NCBI GenBank assembly: GCA_022846095.1
Contig: AP025583.1
Coordinates: forward strand, 1,612,001-1,676,000
Origin: Oscillospiraceae bacterium
GTDB lineage: Bacteria > Bacillota > Clostridia > Oscillospirales > Oscillospiraceae
Direction of reading: 5' to 3'
DNA: 64,000 nucleotides
Part shown: positions 1 through 8,920 of the stretch, piece after piece
How positions within the stretch are numbered: position 1 is the first letter of the stretch
Layout of the letters: every line of letters begins with the position of its first letter
Program-made: the position numbers and the translations under genes
Notes under the pieces: model-generated
Told to the model about the DNA's origin: nothing
Database searches by the model: none
The model's input: the letters and a program-made list of their open reading frames with translations, nothing else

Positions 1-1
1 C

Positions 2-859
2 GAGGGCCTGTCTGAGCTGGCGAAGCAGAGCGGCAGCACCGTGTCGTTCACCGCGGAATCGGTCACTGTGACCGGCGCCGGCGGCAGCAAGTCGGACGCC
101 ATCCGGCTGGATGTGGCGGTGAACGGCAAGAGCGTGGATACCGTGCCCGGCGGTCTGACTGTGACCGTCCCCGCCGCAGACGCCGGCAGCGTGCTGGTGC
201 TGGTGGCGGAAGACGGCACGGAAACCATCATCCGGAAATCCGTCACCGCGGACGGAGAGGTCGCCGGCCTGGTGGACGGCCCCTGCACCGTGAAGGTGGT
301 GGACAACGCCAAGACGTTCACGGACACCAGCGGGCACTGGGCGGCGGACGCCATCGACTTCGCCTCCAGCCGCGAGCTGTTCAACGGCACCAGCGCCACG
401 GCCTTCTCCCCCAACGAGGAGATGACCCGCGCCATGCTGGTCACGGTGCTCCGCCGGATGGAGGACGAAGCGGAAACCGCGGCGGAGAACGCCTTTGCGA
501 ACATCCCGGACGATACCTGGTACACCGATGCGGTGATCTGGGCCAGCGAGAACGGGATCGTCAACGGCGTGGCGGAGGGACACTTCGATCCCGACGCCAA
601 CATTACCCGGGAGCAGCTGGCGGCCATGATGTACCGCTACGCGGACTTCCTGGGCATGGATACCGCCGCATCCGGCAGCCTGAGCCGCTTCCACGACGGC
701 AGCCAGGTGTCCCCGTGGGCATCCGACGCCATGAAGTGGGCGGTCAGGAACGGCCTCATCTCCGGGAAGAGCCCCACAATTTTGGATCCCAAGGGCAACG
801 CCACCCGCGCGGAGGTCGCGACGATCCTGCAGCGGATGACCGCGCTCATGGTGAAATAA
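2..859 (+). CDS. SLH-domain surface protein, C-terminal part (5' end outside window)
   Basis: The reading frame is open to the left edge, so only the C-terminal ~285 residues are visible. The first ~95 residues are a beta-rich, Ser/Thr/Val-rich segment. Three S-layer homology repeats follow: one beginning at FTDTSGHWAADAI, one at FANIPDDTWYTDAV and one at FHDGSQVSPWASDA. Each ends in the usual T-R-x-(E/Q/M) helix, for example ITREQLAAMMYRYA. SLH triplets attach proteins non-covalently to pyruvylated secondary cell-wall polymer, so the product should be displayed on the surface. The next protein with SLH repeats (1531-3204) lies just downstream, so this may belong to the same surface-binding locus. 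The substrate-binding N-terminus cannot be seen. Confidence 0.9.
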   Translation, partial: EGLSELAKQSGSTVSFTAESVTVTGAGGSKSDAIRLDVAVNGKSVDTVPGGLTVTVPAADAGSVLVLVAEDGTETIIRKSVTADGEVAGLVDGPCTVKVVDNAKTFTDTSGHWAADAIDFASSRELFNGTSATAFSPNEEMTRAMLVTVLRRMEDEAETAAENAFANIPDDTWYTDAVIWASENGIVNGVAEGHFDPDANITREQLAAMMYRYADFLGMDTAASGSLSRFHDGSQVSPWASDAMKWAVRNGLISGKSPTILDPKGNATRAEVATILQRMTALMVK

Positions 860-876
860 GCGCATCCCCCTAAAAA

Positions 877-913
877 GGGCGCCCGCAGCCTGCCATTGTG
901 ACTGCGGGCGCCC
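877..913. terminator. Strong inverted repeat after the SLH gene
   Basis: A perfect 12-bp stem (877-888 with 902-913) and a 13-nt loop lie 17 nt after the SLH stop codon. On the + strand it is not followed by a T run. On the - strand it is followed by TTTTTA, so it is a better - strand terminator or simply an mRNA 3'-end stabiliser. Confidence 0.55.
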
Positions 914-1029
914 GGACAAAAATGAATACCAGATAAAGAGCGTGAAACCCGCCGCAGGCTTACCCCTCCCGTAACAGCCGGGACAACACACCGGACCGCG
1001 CGGGATGGGCGCGGCCAACGAGAGATCAT
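914..1029 (+). promoter_or_regulatory. Structured leader candidate upstream of the corrinoid operon
   Basis: About 115 nt without a convincing gene separate the SLH gene from the operon. The stretch is rich in short complementary segments such as CCCGTAACAGCCGGGA and CCGCGCGGGATGGGCGCGG. It ends in the strong hairpin at 1030-1058. A leader plus terminator hairpin ahead of a vitamin-uptake operon is the layout of an attenuating riboswitch. A cobalamin riboswitch would fit the gene content, but I cannot find the canonical B12 box, so the identity is open. Confidence 0.3.
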
Positions 1030-1063
1030 GCGGGACCCATCCGTTGGATGGGTCCCGCATCTT
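1030..1063 (+). terminator. Intrinsic terminator or attenuator hairpin
   Basis: A perfect 13-bp stem (1030-1042 with 1046-1058) has a 3-nt loop and is followed by ATCTTTT. It lies 31 nt before the GTG start at 1094. It could end transcription from the upstream gene or act as the conditional terminator of the leader at 914-1029. Confidence 0.7.
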
Positions 1064-1093
1064 TTCGTACAGCGAGGAGGTGGAGGCAGGAAC

Positions 1094-1534
1094 GTGGAGC
1101 CCAGCGAAGTCCTCCGGCTGAAGCAGGCGCTTGCTTTGGACGCGGCGAACGCCGCCGGAGACCGGGAAAGCACCGCATGGCTGGAGCCGGAGCAGTGGAA
1201 GAACTATATGGGAAAAGAAACGCGCAAGGCGCTGTACGGCGCGTTTCCCGACGAGGAGCTGCTGGCCGTCCTGCGGGAAACGGCGGCGCGGCTGGGGCGG
1301 AATCCCAGCAAGAAAGAGGTGTTCTGCGTCTACCGCGTCTTCCTGATCCAGCGGTTCGGCAACTGGCCCCGGGCGCTGACCGCCGCCGGATTGAAGAGGC
1401 CCCGCGAGCAGCGGCGAGCGGACAACCGAAGAAGGAATGAGGAAGCGCTCCGGCGCAGGAAGGCACAGGAATTGTCTGGGCAGGCGGCAGCAAAAGAGGC
1501 CGGCCTGACAACAAAAACGGAAGGAGAAGCATGA
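1094..1534 (+). CDS. Small HNH-associated-repeat protein
   Basis: A 146-residue, highly charged protein. Its centre (about residues 50-102) has the pattern LGRNPSKKEV followed by RFGNWPRALTAAGL. This matches the repeat found beside homing endonucleases (Pfam HNH_repeat family), which is thought to bind DNA. No HNH nuclease motif is present. GTG 1094 is chosen because GGAGG lies at 1082-1086 and because the longer frame would start inside the terminator stem. The TGA stop (1532-1534) overlaps the next ATG at 1531, so it is translationally coupled to the barrel protein. A local regulator is possible; its role in the operon is unknown. Confidence 0.7.
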   Translation: MEPSEVLRLKQALALDAANAAGDRESTAWLEPEQWKNYMGKETRKALYGAFPDEELLAVLRETAARLGRNPSKKEVFCVYRVFLIQRFGNWPRALTAAGLKRPREQRRADNRRRNEEALRRRKAQELSGQAAAKEAGLTTKTEGEA

Positions 1535-3204
1535 TGAAGGAACGCTTAAAACGCGGCGCGGCCGCGCTCCTGGCATTGATTATGGTGCTGGGGCTGTCGG
1601 GAAACGCCTTTGCGGCGGTGTCGGATGACACCTTAACGGCGGCCATCGAGGACACGGCGCAGTACATTTATGAGACGGTGAAAAGCCCGCAGGTGGGCTC
1701 CATCGGCGGGGAATGGGCCGTGCTGGGCCTGGTCCGGAGCGGCTATACCGTACCGGAGGAATACTATCAGGACTACTACGCCACCGTGGAATCGTATGTC
1801 AGAGCCTGCAAGGGCGAACTCCACGACAAGAAATACACCGAATACAGCCGCGTCATTGTGGCCCTCAGCGCTATTGGAAAAGACGCCCGCAGCGTGGCCG
1901 GCTATGACCTGACCAAGGCCCTGGGGGACTACGACAAGACCATCTGGCAGGGGCTCAACGGCCCCATCTGGGCGCTCATTGCCCTGGATTCCCGGGATTA
2001 TCCCATGCCGGTAAATCCGGAGGCTAAGACGCAGGCCACCCGGCAGATGTATATCGACCGCATTCTGGAGTGCCAGCTCCCGGACGGCGGCTGGAGCCTG
2101 TTCGGCGGAACAGAGGCCGCCGGCTCCGGGGACGGCGTATCCGATCCGGACATCACCGGCATGGCGCTGCAAGCCCTGGCAAAGTATCAGGACCAGCCGG
2201 CCGTGGCCGAAGCCACAGAAGAGGCGCTGGCCTGTATGTCGAAAAAGCAGAGCACGGACGGCGGCTTCGCCTCCTGGGGTACCGCCAACTCTGAGAGCGT
2301 TGTGCAGATGATCGTGGCCCTGTGCGAGCTGGGCATCTCCCTGGACGATCCCCGGTTTGTGAAGGGCGGGAACACCATGCTGGACAACCTCATGACCTTC
2401 TATCAACCCGGAAACGGGTTCCTGCATACCCAAAACGGATCCGGCTCCAACCAGATGGCGACGGAGCAGGCGTTCTACGGCATGGTTGCCGCGCAGCGGG
2501 CGCGGCAGAACAAAAACAGCCTCTACCGCATGGGGGACGCCATCACCGTGGCGGAGGGTGAAGAAACCCCGTCCGGCGCCGGGCTGGAGGGCAAGCACGC
2601 CGACGTAAAGGCCGTGCCGATTACCCAGATGGGCAAGACCTTTGACGACATCACCGGAGCCAACGCCCATGAAAATCAGCCGGCCATCGAGGCGCTGGCC
2701 GCCCGGGGGATCATCGATGGCATGGGGGACGGCCTGTTCCATCCCGAGGCGAGCATGACCCGCGCCCAGTTCGCCGCCATCGTGGTGCGGGCCCTGGGCC
2801 TGACGCCCGCCGCCAGCGAGGCCTTTACAGACGTGCCCTCCACCGCATGGTATGCCCCCTATGTGGGGACCGCCAGCACCTACGGCCTCATCAACGGCGT
2901 GGGCGAAGGCCGCTTCAACCCGGACGGCACCATTACCAAACAGGAGGCCGCCGTCATGGTGGCCCGGGCCGCAAAACTCTGCGGTATGGACACGGCGCTG
3001 GACACCGCCGCCGTGCGGGATGTGCTGGCCCAGTTCACCGACTATGTGACCACGCCGGAGTGGGCCCGGGAGGGCCTGGCCTTCTGCTATCAGGAGGGGA
3101 TTCTGGACGACTCCGCCATGGAGATTCAGGGGAAGACAGAAATCCTGCGCTGCGAGATTGCCCAGATGCTTTACAACCTGCTCAGCAGCGCCAAGCTCCT
3201 GTAA
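1531..3204 (+). CDS. Surface transcobalamin-like alpha/alpha-barrel protein with SLH anchor
   Basis: A 557-residue secreted protein. A signal peptide ends near ALA-like NAFAA (residue ~29). Residues ~35-330 carry prenyltransferase/squalene-cyclase-type repeats with motifs DGGWSLF and DGGFASWGT. This is the alpha/alpha6 barrel that also forms the N-terminal half of intrinsic factor and transcobalamin. Three SLH repeats follow from ~365 (FDDITGANAHENQPAI, FTDVPSTAWYAPYV, FTDYVTTPEWARE). The next gene encodes the complementary DUF4430 fold and the genes after it an ECF importer, so a role in binding corrinoid at the cell surface is inferred. A true terpene cyclase is unlikely because it is secreted and no DxDD motif is seen. 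The start overlaps the upstream stop. Confidence 0.8.
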   Translation: MMKERLKRGAAALLALIMVLGLSGNAFAAVSDDTLTAAIEDTAQYIYETVKSPQVGSIGGEWAVLGLVRSGYTVPEEYYQDYYATVESYVRACKGELHDKKYTEYSRVIVALSAIGKDARSVAGYDLTKALGDYDKTIWQGLNGPIWALIALDSRDYPMPVNPEAKTQATRQMYIDRILECQLPDGGWSLFGGTEAAGSGDGVSDPDITGMALQALAKYQDQPAVAEATEEALACMSKKQSTDGGFASWGTANSESVVQMIVALCELGISLDDPRFVKGGNTMLDNLMTFYQPGNGFLHTQNGSGSNQMATEQAFYGMVAAQRARQNKNSLYRMGDAITVAEGEETPSGAGLEGKHADVKAVPITQMGKTFDDITGANAHENQPAIEALAARGIIDGMGDGLFHPEASMTRAQFAAIVVRALGLTPAASEAFTDVPSTAWYAPYVGTASTYGLINGVGEGRFNPDGTITKQEAAVMVARAAKLCGMDTALDTAAVRDVLAQFTDYVTTPEWAREGLAFCYQEGILDDSAMEIQGKTEILRCEIAQMLYNLLSSAKLL

Positions 3205-3216
3205 AGGAGAGCGCCT

Positions 3217-4221
3217 ATGTGGTGGAAAAAGAACAAGTGGAAAGTGATCGTCCCGGTCCTGATCGTGGCCGTGCTGGCCGCCGCCTTTTGGTACGGCGGC
3301 GGCGCGCCGGGCCTGCAGGGCTGGAATGTGGCGGACAATAATACCACGCTGTCCGGCCAACCGGACGCTGCGCCGGAGGACTCAGGAACTGATACCGGGC
3401 ATTCCGGAGAAACTGTTCCCGAAGAAACGGGCAGCGCGGAGGACGGGACGCAGGAAGCGCCGGAAACGGAACAGCCGGACCTGTCAGAACAGGGCGTTGA
3501 AACGGAAGATCCCCCGCAGGAAACGCAGACGGATCTGATTTCCCCGGATGATGAAACCCCGGCAGAGGGCATTGAGAGCCGCCCTGGTGGGACAGAGGGC
3601 GGCATGACCGCGCAGGAAAAGCTGGACGCCGCCGCGGAACTCGCCGGCGGGTCCTCCCCCGGCGTGCAGGCCGGCGACAAGGCGTACTCCGAGTCCCAGG
3701 GCATGGTCATTGACCCGGATACCGGCAAGGATCAGTATCTCACTGACCCGGTGCCGGAGGGGAAACCCCTGCCGGTGGAGCCCCAGGATGTGGAGATCTC
3801 CGACACGGCCTACACCTGCACCATTTCCATCTCCTGCGCCACCATCCTGGACCACATGGACTGGCTGGACCCGGAGAAGGTGGAGCTGGTGCCGGAGGAC
3901 GGCTGGATCCTGGAGCCCACGGAGGTCACCTTCTACGAGGGTGAGAGTGTTTTTAACGTGCTCCAGCGGACCGGCAAGCAGCAGGGCATCCACATGGAGT
4001 TTGAGAACACCCCCATGTACAACAGCGCCTACATCGAGGGCATCCACAACCTCTATGAGTTCGACTGCGGGGAGCTCTCCGGCTGGATGTACCAGGTGAA
4101 CGGCTGGTTCCCCAACTACGGCTGCTCCCGCTACCAGCTGCAGGCCGGGGACGTCATTGAGTGGGAGTACACCTGCGATCTGGGCGTGGATGTGGGCGGC
4201 TACTACTCCACGGGAAGTTAA
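3217..4221 (+). CDS. Membrane-anchored DUF4430 (transcobalamin C-terminal-like) protein
   Basis: A 334-residue protein. A lysine-rich start and a hydrophobic helix (residues ~9-27) anchor it to the membrane. Residues ~35-140 are an acidic Glu/Pro/Thr linker. A DUF4430 domain fills about 225-325, recognisable from ESVFNVLQRT, LYEFDCGELSGWMYQVNG and QAGDVIEWEYTCDLG. DUF4430 is the beta domain of transcobalamin/intrinsic factor. Together with the upstream barrel protein it rebuilds, on two polypeptides, the two-domain architecture of animal B12 binders. It could hand ligand to the ECF transporter encoded next. Ligand specificity cannot be read from the sequence. RBS AAAGGAG lies just before ATG 3217, which is 12 nt after the previous stop. 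Confidence 0.85.
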   Translation: MWWKKNKWKVIVPVLIVAVLAAAFWYGGGAPGLQGWNVADNNTTLSGQPDAAPEDSGTDTGHSGETVPEETGSAEDGTQEAPETEQPDLSEQGVETEDPPQETQTDLISPDDETPAEGIESRPGGTEGGMTAQEKLDAAAELAGGSSPGVQAGDKAYSESQGMVIDPDTGKDQYLTDPVPEGKPLPVEPQDVEISDTAYTCTISISCATILDHMDWLDPEKVELVPEDGWILEPTEVTFYEGESVFNVLQRTGKQQGIHMEFENTPMYNSAYIEGIHNLYEFDCGELSGWMYQVNGWFPNYGCSRYQLQAGDVIEWEYTCDLGVDVGGYYSTGS

Positions 4222-4354
4222 AACCAGAGATTCCATAGCCGGGGGCGGCTGCTGCCGTCCCCGCGTTCCCGCCCTTTTTCAATGGCCCCTGTCTGCCGAC
4301 GGAGGCCATCGAAAGAGAGCGGAGCACCGTCAAGAAAGAAGGGAACCGTATCCT

Positions 4355-5272
4355 ATGCCGAACAGAGACGCCTTTTCCAGCTATCACCCTGTCATCAATT
4401 TTATGTATTTCGCGCTGGTGCTGGTGTTCAGTATGTTCTTCATGCACCCTGTCAGCCTGCTCATCTCCCTCGCCGGCGCCATCGCCTACCATCTCTACCT
4501 GAACGGTCGGAAGGCCCTGCGGTTCCAGCTGCTGTTCCTGCTGCCCATGGCCCTGATGGCCGCCCTCATCAACCCGGCCTTCAACCACGAGGGGGCGACG
4601 CTGCTGGCCTACCTGCCCTCCGGCAACCCCCTGACCCTGGAGAGCATCGCCTACGGATTTGCAGCGGCCGCCATGCTGGCTGCCGTGGTCCTGTGGTTCT
4701 CCTGCTATACGGCGGTGATGACCTCAGACAAGTTTGTCTATCTCTTTGGCCGGGTCATCCCGGCCCTCAGCCTGGTGCTGAGCATGACGCTGCGGTTCGT
4801 GCCCAAGTTTAAGGCGCAGATCCAGGTGGTCAGCGAGGCCCAGCGCTGCGTGGGGCGGGACGTGTCCAACGGCAGCGTGCTCCAGCGGCTGCGAAACGGC
4901 ATCACCATCCTCTCCATCATGGTGACCTGGGCCTTGGAGAACGCCATTGAAACGGCGGACAGCATGAAGAGCCGGGGCTACGGGCTGCCGGGCCGCACCG
5001 CCTTCTCCATCTACCGCTTCGACAGCCGGGACAAAGCGGCCCTGGCCTGGCTCCTTTTCTGCGGCTTCTTTATCCTCTGCGGCTGGATGGCCGGCGGACT
5101 CTCCTATCGGTATTACCCCACCATGAAGGGCGCGGCGCTCACGCCCATGACCATCAGTTTCCAGCTGGTCTATCTGGCCCTGTGCCTGACGCCGGTCCTC
5201 GTGGACCGCTGGGCGGACTGGTCCTGGCGGAAGCTGGAGAAAGCGGAGGGACAGACGTGCGCCAGAGCATGA
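4355..5272 (+). CDS. ECF transporter transmembrane coupling protein (EcfT)
   Basis: A 305-residue hydrophobic protein with about six membrane segments. It carries the EcfT coupling signature in a cytoplasmic helix (ADSMKSRGYG, the AxxxxRG motif), which grips the two ATPases. ATG 4355 is chosen over the longer frame because GAAAGAAGGG lies upstream, the first helix follows at once and the extra N-terminal residues look non-natural. The 133-nt gap to the DUF4430 gene contains no gene. The partner ATPases and S component are fused in the gene at 6236-8896. The stop at 5270-5272 lies inside the next gene, so translation is coupled. Confidence 0.9.
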   Translation: MPNRDAFSSYHPVINFMYFALVLVFSMFFMHPVSLLISLAGAIAYHLYLNGRKALRFQLLFLLPMALMAALINPAFNHEGATLLAYLPSGNPLTLESIAYGFAAAAMLAAVVLWFSCYTAVMTSDKFVYLFGRVIPALSLVLSMTLRFVPKFKAQIQVVSEAQRCVGRDVSNGSVLQRLRNGITILSIMVTWALENAIETADSMKSRGYGLPGRTAFSIYRFDSRDKAALAWLLFCGFFILCGWMAGGLSYRYYPTMKGAALTPMTISFQLVYLALCLTPVLVDRWADWSWRKLEKAEGQTCARA

Positions 5273-6243
5273 ACCTGCCGCTGTGCGAGCGGACAAGAGA
5301 AGAGTACGGCGGCTGGGACGGCCTGCGGCGGGCCTGCGCCGCTCTGGGGCTGGACGGCGTGGAAGGCATCTGGAGCGGCGGGGACATCCCGGCGGATTTC
5401 CCGAAGGACCTGCTGGCGGGCTATCACCTGACTTTCTTCCCGGACTGGCTGGACTTCTACCGGGAGGACCGAAAACGGCTGCTATATAAGTTCGGCAGCA
5501 TGGACGCCGTGGCGTGGTACTACGGCGGGCGGACGCCGGAAACGCTTGTGGACCTGTACCGGGCGGACCTCCGGCGGGCCGCCGCACTGGACGCCGCCTA
5601 TGTGGTGTTCCATGTCACCGATGTATCCGTGGAGGAGAATTACACCTACCGCTGGCTCCACACCAACGAGGAGATCATCGACGCCGCGGCAGAGCTCATC
5701 AATCTCCTGCTGGGAGACGCCGAGTGGCCCTTTGCTTTTCTGGTGGAAAACCAGTGGTGGCCGGGATTTACGCTGACGGAGCCGGAGAACACCTCCTGCC
5801 TGCTGGAGGGCATCCGGTATCCCCGCAAGGGCATTCTGCTGGATACCGGCCACCTGATGAACGCGGAGCGCTCCATTGCCACGCAGCGGGACGGGGTACG
5901 GTTTATCCTGGAAATGCTGGACCGCCACGGGCCGCTGTGCCGGTATATTCAGGGGATGCACCTCCACCAGAGCATCAGCGGCGCATATGTCCGCCGGCAC
6001 TGCGGCGCGCTGCCGATAGACTTCCCGAAGGATCTGCCGGGGCAGTACCGCGCCTGCTATGCCCATATCCAGAACATAGACCGGCACGAGCCGTGGACGG
6101 ATCCGGCGGTGCGGGAGATTGTTGACCGGGTCCAGCCGGCGTATCTCACCCACGAGCTGGCGGCGCCGGACCGGCAGGCAAAGCTGCGGGCGATCCGTCA
6201 GCAGCTTGATACGATTGAGAGAGGAGGCGAGCGTCTTGAATAA
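5257..6243 (+). CDS. TIM-barrel protein of the AP-endonuclease-2 superfamily, candidate cobamide-remodelling hydrolase (CbiR-like)
   Basis: A 328-residue soluble protein. Metal-site-like motifs of the xylose-isomerase/AP-endonuclease-2 TIM barrel are visible in order: VVFHVTD, FLVENQWW, LLDTGHLM, GMHLHQS and AHIQNID. GTG 5257 follows GGAGGG (5245-5250) by 6 nt, whereas ATG 5269 has no spaced RBS. CbiR of Akkermansia belongs to this superfamily and cleaves the nucleotide loop of cobamides for remodelling. Between an EcfT gene and an ECF ATPase/S gene next to two transcobalamin-like binders, a corrinoid substrate is the best inference. A sugar-phosphate isomerase is the main alternative. It overlaps both neighbours. 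Confidence 0.65.
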   Translation: MRQSMNLPLCERTREEYGGWDGLRRACAALGLDGVEGIWSGGDIPADFPKDLLAGYHLTFFPDWLDFYREDRKRLLYKFGSMDAVAWYYGGRTPETLVDLYRADLRRAAALDAAYVVFHVTDVSVEENYTYRWLHTNEEIIDAAAELINLLLGDAEWPFAFLVENQWWPGFTLTEPENTSCLLEGIRYPRKGILLDTGHLMNAERSIATQRDGVRFILEMLDRHGPLCRYIQGMHLHQSISGAYVRRHCGALPIDFPKDLPGQYRACYAHIQNIDRHEPWTDPAVREIVDRVQPAYLTHELAAPDRQAKLRAIRQQLDTIERGGERLE

Positions 6244-8896
6244 CCGGAAAGCGCCCTGCCTGTGCATGGACCATCTGACCTTTACCTACCCGGAACAGCC
6301 ATCCCCCGCCCTCCGTGATTTCTCTCTGACCATCCGGCAGGGTGAATTTGTGGTGCTCTGCGGCCCATCGGGCTGCGGGAAGAGCACCCTCCTGCGGCAG
6401 CTGAAGCGGGCCCTGGCGCCCCACGGGAAGCGCGGCGGGACCATCCTCTTTGAGGGCAAGCTGCTGGGGGAACTGGACCAGCGGACGGAGAGCCAGCGCA
6501 TCGGCTTTGTCCAGCAGAGCCCGGAAAACCAGGTGGTCACCGACAAGGTGTGGCACGAGCTGGCCTTTGGGCTGGAGAGCTTGGGGTACGACACGCCCAC
6601 CATCCGCCGCCGGGTGGCGGAGATGGCCTCCTTCTTCGGCATCCAGACCTGGTTTTATAAAAACGTCACGGAGCTCTCCGGCGGACAGAAGCAGCTTTTG
6701 AATCTGGCCTCCATTATGGCCATGCAGCCCTCCGTCCTCATCCTGGACGAACCCACCAGCCAGCTGGACCCCATTGCCGCAAGTGACTTTCTGGCCACGC
6801 TGGGGAAGATCAACCGGGAGCTGGGCACCACCATCCTCCTCACCGAGCACCGGCTGGAGGAGGCGTTCCCGCTGGCGACCACAGTAGCGGTGATGGACCG
6901 GGGGGCGCTCCTCTGTACCGGGACGCCCCAAGAGGTGGGCGAGCAGCTACGGCAGAGCGGACATACCATGTTCCTGGCCATGCCCACCCCCATGCGGATC
7001 TGGGCAGCCGTGAACGACAGCGCCCCCTGCCCGGTCACCGTCCGGGAGGGCCGGGAGTGGCTGGCCAGTTTCGCAGGCCGGAAGGAAATCGAACCGCTGC
7101 GCCCGGAACCACAGCTTCCAAAGGGCGGCGATGTGGTGCTGCGGGGGCGCGAGCTGTGGTTCAAGTATGACAAGGACCTGCCGGATGTGGTCAAGGGCCT
7201 CTCCCTGTCCCTGCGGAAGGGGGAATTCCTCGCTTTGCTGGGGGGCAACGGCACCGGGAAGACCACCAGCCTCAAGCTGCTCTCCGGCCTGCGGAAGCCC
7301 TATCGGGGGGAGCTGGAAATCTCCGGCTCCGTGGGGATGCTGCCCCAGAACCCCCAGACCCTGTTCGTCAAAAAGACGGTGCGGGAGGACCTGTATGAGA
7401 TCCTCAAGGGCAGGAAACTCTCCAAAGAGCGGCAGGACCAGCGCGTAGCCCATGTGACGGCCCTGTGCCGGCTGGAGGAGCTGCTGGACCGGCACCCCTA
7501 CGACCTCTCCGGTGGGGAGCAGCAGCGGGCCGCCCTGGCCAAGGTGCTGTTGCTGAATCCGGAAATTTTGCTCCTGGACGAGCCCACCAAAGGGCTGGAT
7601 GCGGAATTCAAGCAGGTGTTCGCGGAGATCCTGCAGATCCTGCTCCGCCGCGGCACAGCAGTGCTGATGGTCAGCCACGACATTGAGTTCTGCGCCCGGT
7701 ATGCCCACCGCTGCGCCCTTTTCTTCGACGGTGGCATCGTCACCGAGGGGACGCCGCGGAACTTCTTCTCCGGCAACAGCTTCTACACCACCGCCGCAAA
7801 CCGCATGGCCCGACAGCTGCTGCCCCGGGCGGTGACGGTGGAGGATGTGATCGCCGCCTGCGGCGGACAGGTGCCTCCCGCCCCGGCCTTGCCGGAAGAT
7901 ATTCCGCTGCTGCCGGAACCGGAGGAAGCCAGCGCAGACTACAAGCCCAAACCGCTGCCCTGGTGGCGCAAGCTGGGGGCCGTCCTCACCGGCGGCGTCG
8001 CTCTGCTCTTGTTTTTGCAGTTCATGAACGTCACCGACCTGACGGCGCTGGTGGGCATGGAGGGCATGACCGAGCTGGCGTCGGACCAGCTGGCGCTGTA
8101 CGCGTTCTTTATCGCCGCGCTGTTCCTCTTTGCCGCCTGCATCACCCGCAGGTCCCACCGGCCGGATTATCTTGTGCAGACCCCGCGTGAAAAGCGGAAG
8201 CTGTCCCGCCGCACCCTTTTTGCCACGGCCCTGATTCTGCTGCTGATCCCCCTGACCCTGTATGTGGGCGTGTTCTATCTGGATAACAAAAAGTACTATT
8301 TTATCTCTCTGATGGTGCTTTTGGAGTGTATGGCCCCCTTCTTCCTGATTTTCGAGGGGCGCAAGCCCAAGGCCAGGGAGCTTGTGATCATCGCCGTGCT
8401 CTGCGCCATCGCCATTGCCGGACGGGCCGCACTCTTTATGCTGCCACAGTTCAAGCCAGTTATTGCCATGACGATAATATCCGGCGTGGCATTCGGCGGG
8501 GAGACAGGCTTTTTGGTGGGTGCCATGACCATGCTGGCCTCCAATGTGATGTTCTCCCAGGGACCATGGACGCCCTGGCAGATGTTCGCTGTGGGCATCA
8601 TCGGATTTTTTGCCGGCGTCCTGTTCCGAAAGGGGTGGCTGCGGCGCAGCCGGGGGGCGCTGTGCGTCTTTGGGGCGCTGTCCGCCATCCTCATCTACGG
8701 TGGGATTATGAACCCGGCGTCGGCGCTGATGTGGGCGCCCGAGCTCAACTGGAAGGTGATTCTTACCTACTACGTCACCGGCTTCCCCTTTGACTGCATC
8801 CAGGCCGCCGCCACATGGTTGTTTTTGTGGTTTGCCGCCGAGCCCATGCTGGAGAAGCTGGACCGCATCAAGGTCAAGTACGGGCTGGTGGAGTAG
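6236..8896 (+). CDS. Fused ECF transporter: ATPase-ATPase-S component
   Basis: An 886-residue single chain. ATPase 1 has Walker A GPSGCGKST (~residue 45), signature LSGGQKQ and Walker B LILDEPTSQLD. ATPase 2 has GGNGTGKTT (~335), LSGGEQQ and LLLDEPTKGLD. From about residue 590 there are some nine hydrophobic helices. The last ~190 residues resemble an S component, with GGETGFLVGAM, QGPWTPWQM and YVTGFPFDCIQ. With EcfT (4355-5272) this makes a complete importer. TTG 6236 has AGAGGAGG eight nt upstream and overlaps the previous stop; ATG 6266 is the alternative. The binder genes suggest corrinoid as substrate. A tripartite A-A-S fusion is unusual, since most ECF systems encode these parts separately. 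Confidence 0.88.
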   Translation: MNNRKAPCLCMDHLTFTYPEQPSPALRDFSLTIRQGEFVVLCGPSGCGKSTLLRQLKRALAPHGKRGGTILFEGKLLGELDQRTESQRIGFVQQSPENQVVTDKVWHELAFGLESLGYDTPTIRRRVAEMASFFGIQTWFYKNVTELSGGQKQLLNLASIMAMQPSVLILDEPTSQLDPIAASDFLATLGKINRELGTTILLTEHRLEEAFPLATTVAVMDRGALLCTGTPQEVGEQLRQSGHTMFLAMPTPMRIWAAVNDSAPCPVTVREGREWLASFAGRKEIEPLRPEPQLPKGGDVVLRGRELWFKYDKDLPDVVKGLSLSLRKGEFLALLGGNGTGKTTSLKLLSGLRKPYRGELEISGSVGMLPQNPQTLFVKKTVREDLYEILKGRKLSKERQDQRVAHVTALCRLEELLDRHPYDLSGGEQQRAALAKVLLLNPEILLLDEPTKGLDAEFKQVFAEILQILLRRGTAVLMVSHDIEFCARYAHRCALFFDGGIVTEGTPRNFFSGNSFYTTAANRMARQLLPRAVTVEDVIAACGGQVPPAPALPEDIPLLPEPEEASADYKPKPLPWWRKLGAVLTGGVALLLFLQFMNVTDLTALVGMEGMTELASDQLALYAFFIAALFLFAACITRRSHRPDYLVQTPREKRKLSRRTLFATALILLLIPLTLYVGVFYLDNKKYYFISLMVLLECMAPFFLIFEGRKPKARELVIIAVLCAIAIAGRAALFMLPQFKPVIAMTIISGVAFGGETGFLVGAMTMLASNVMFSQGPWTPWQMFAVGIIGFFAGVLFRKGWLRRSRGALCVFGALSAILIYGGIMNPASALMWAPELNWKVILTYYVTGFPFDCIQAAATWLFLWFAAEPMLEKLDRIKVKYGLVE

Positions 8897-8920
8897 GGGT
8901 GGATAGAGAGGAACGATACG

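Noticed and set aside
914-1029. Canonical cobalamin riboswitch
   Set aside because: Context fits, but the standard B12 box and flanking consensus are not found by eye. Kept only as an unclassified leader.
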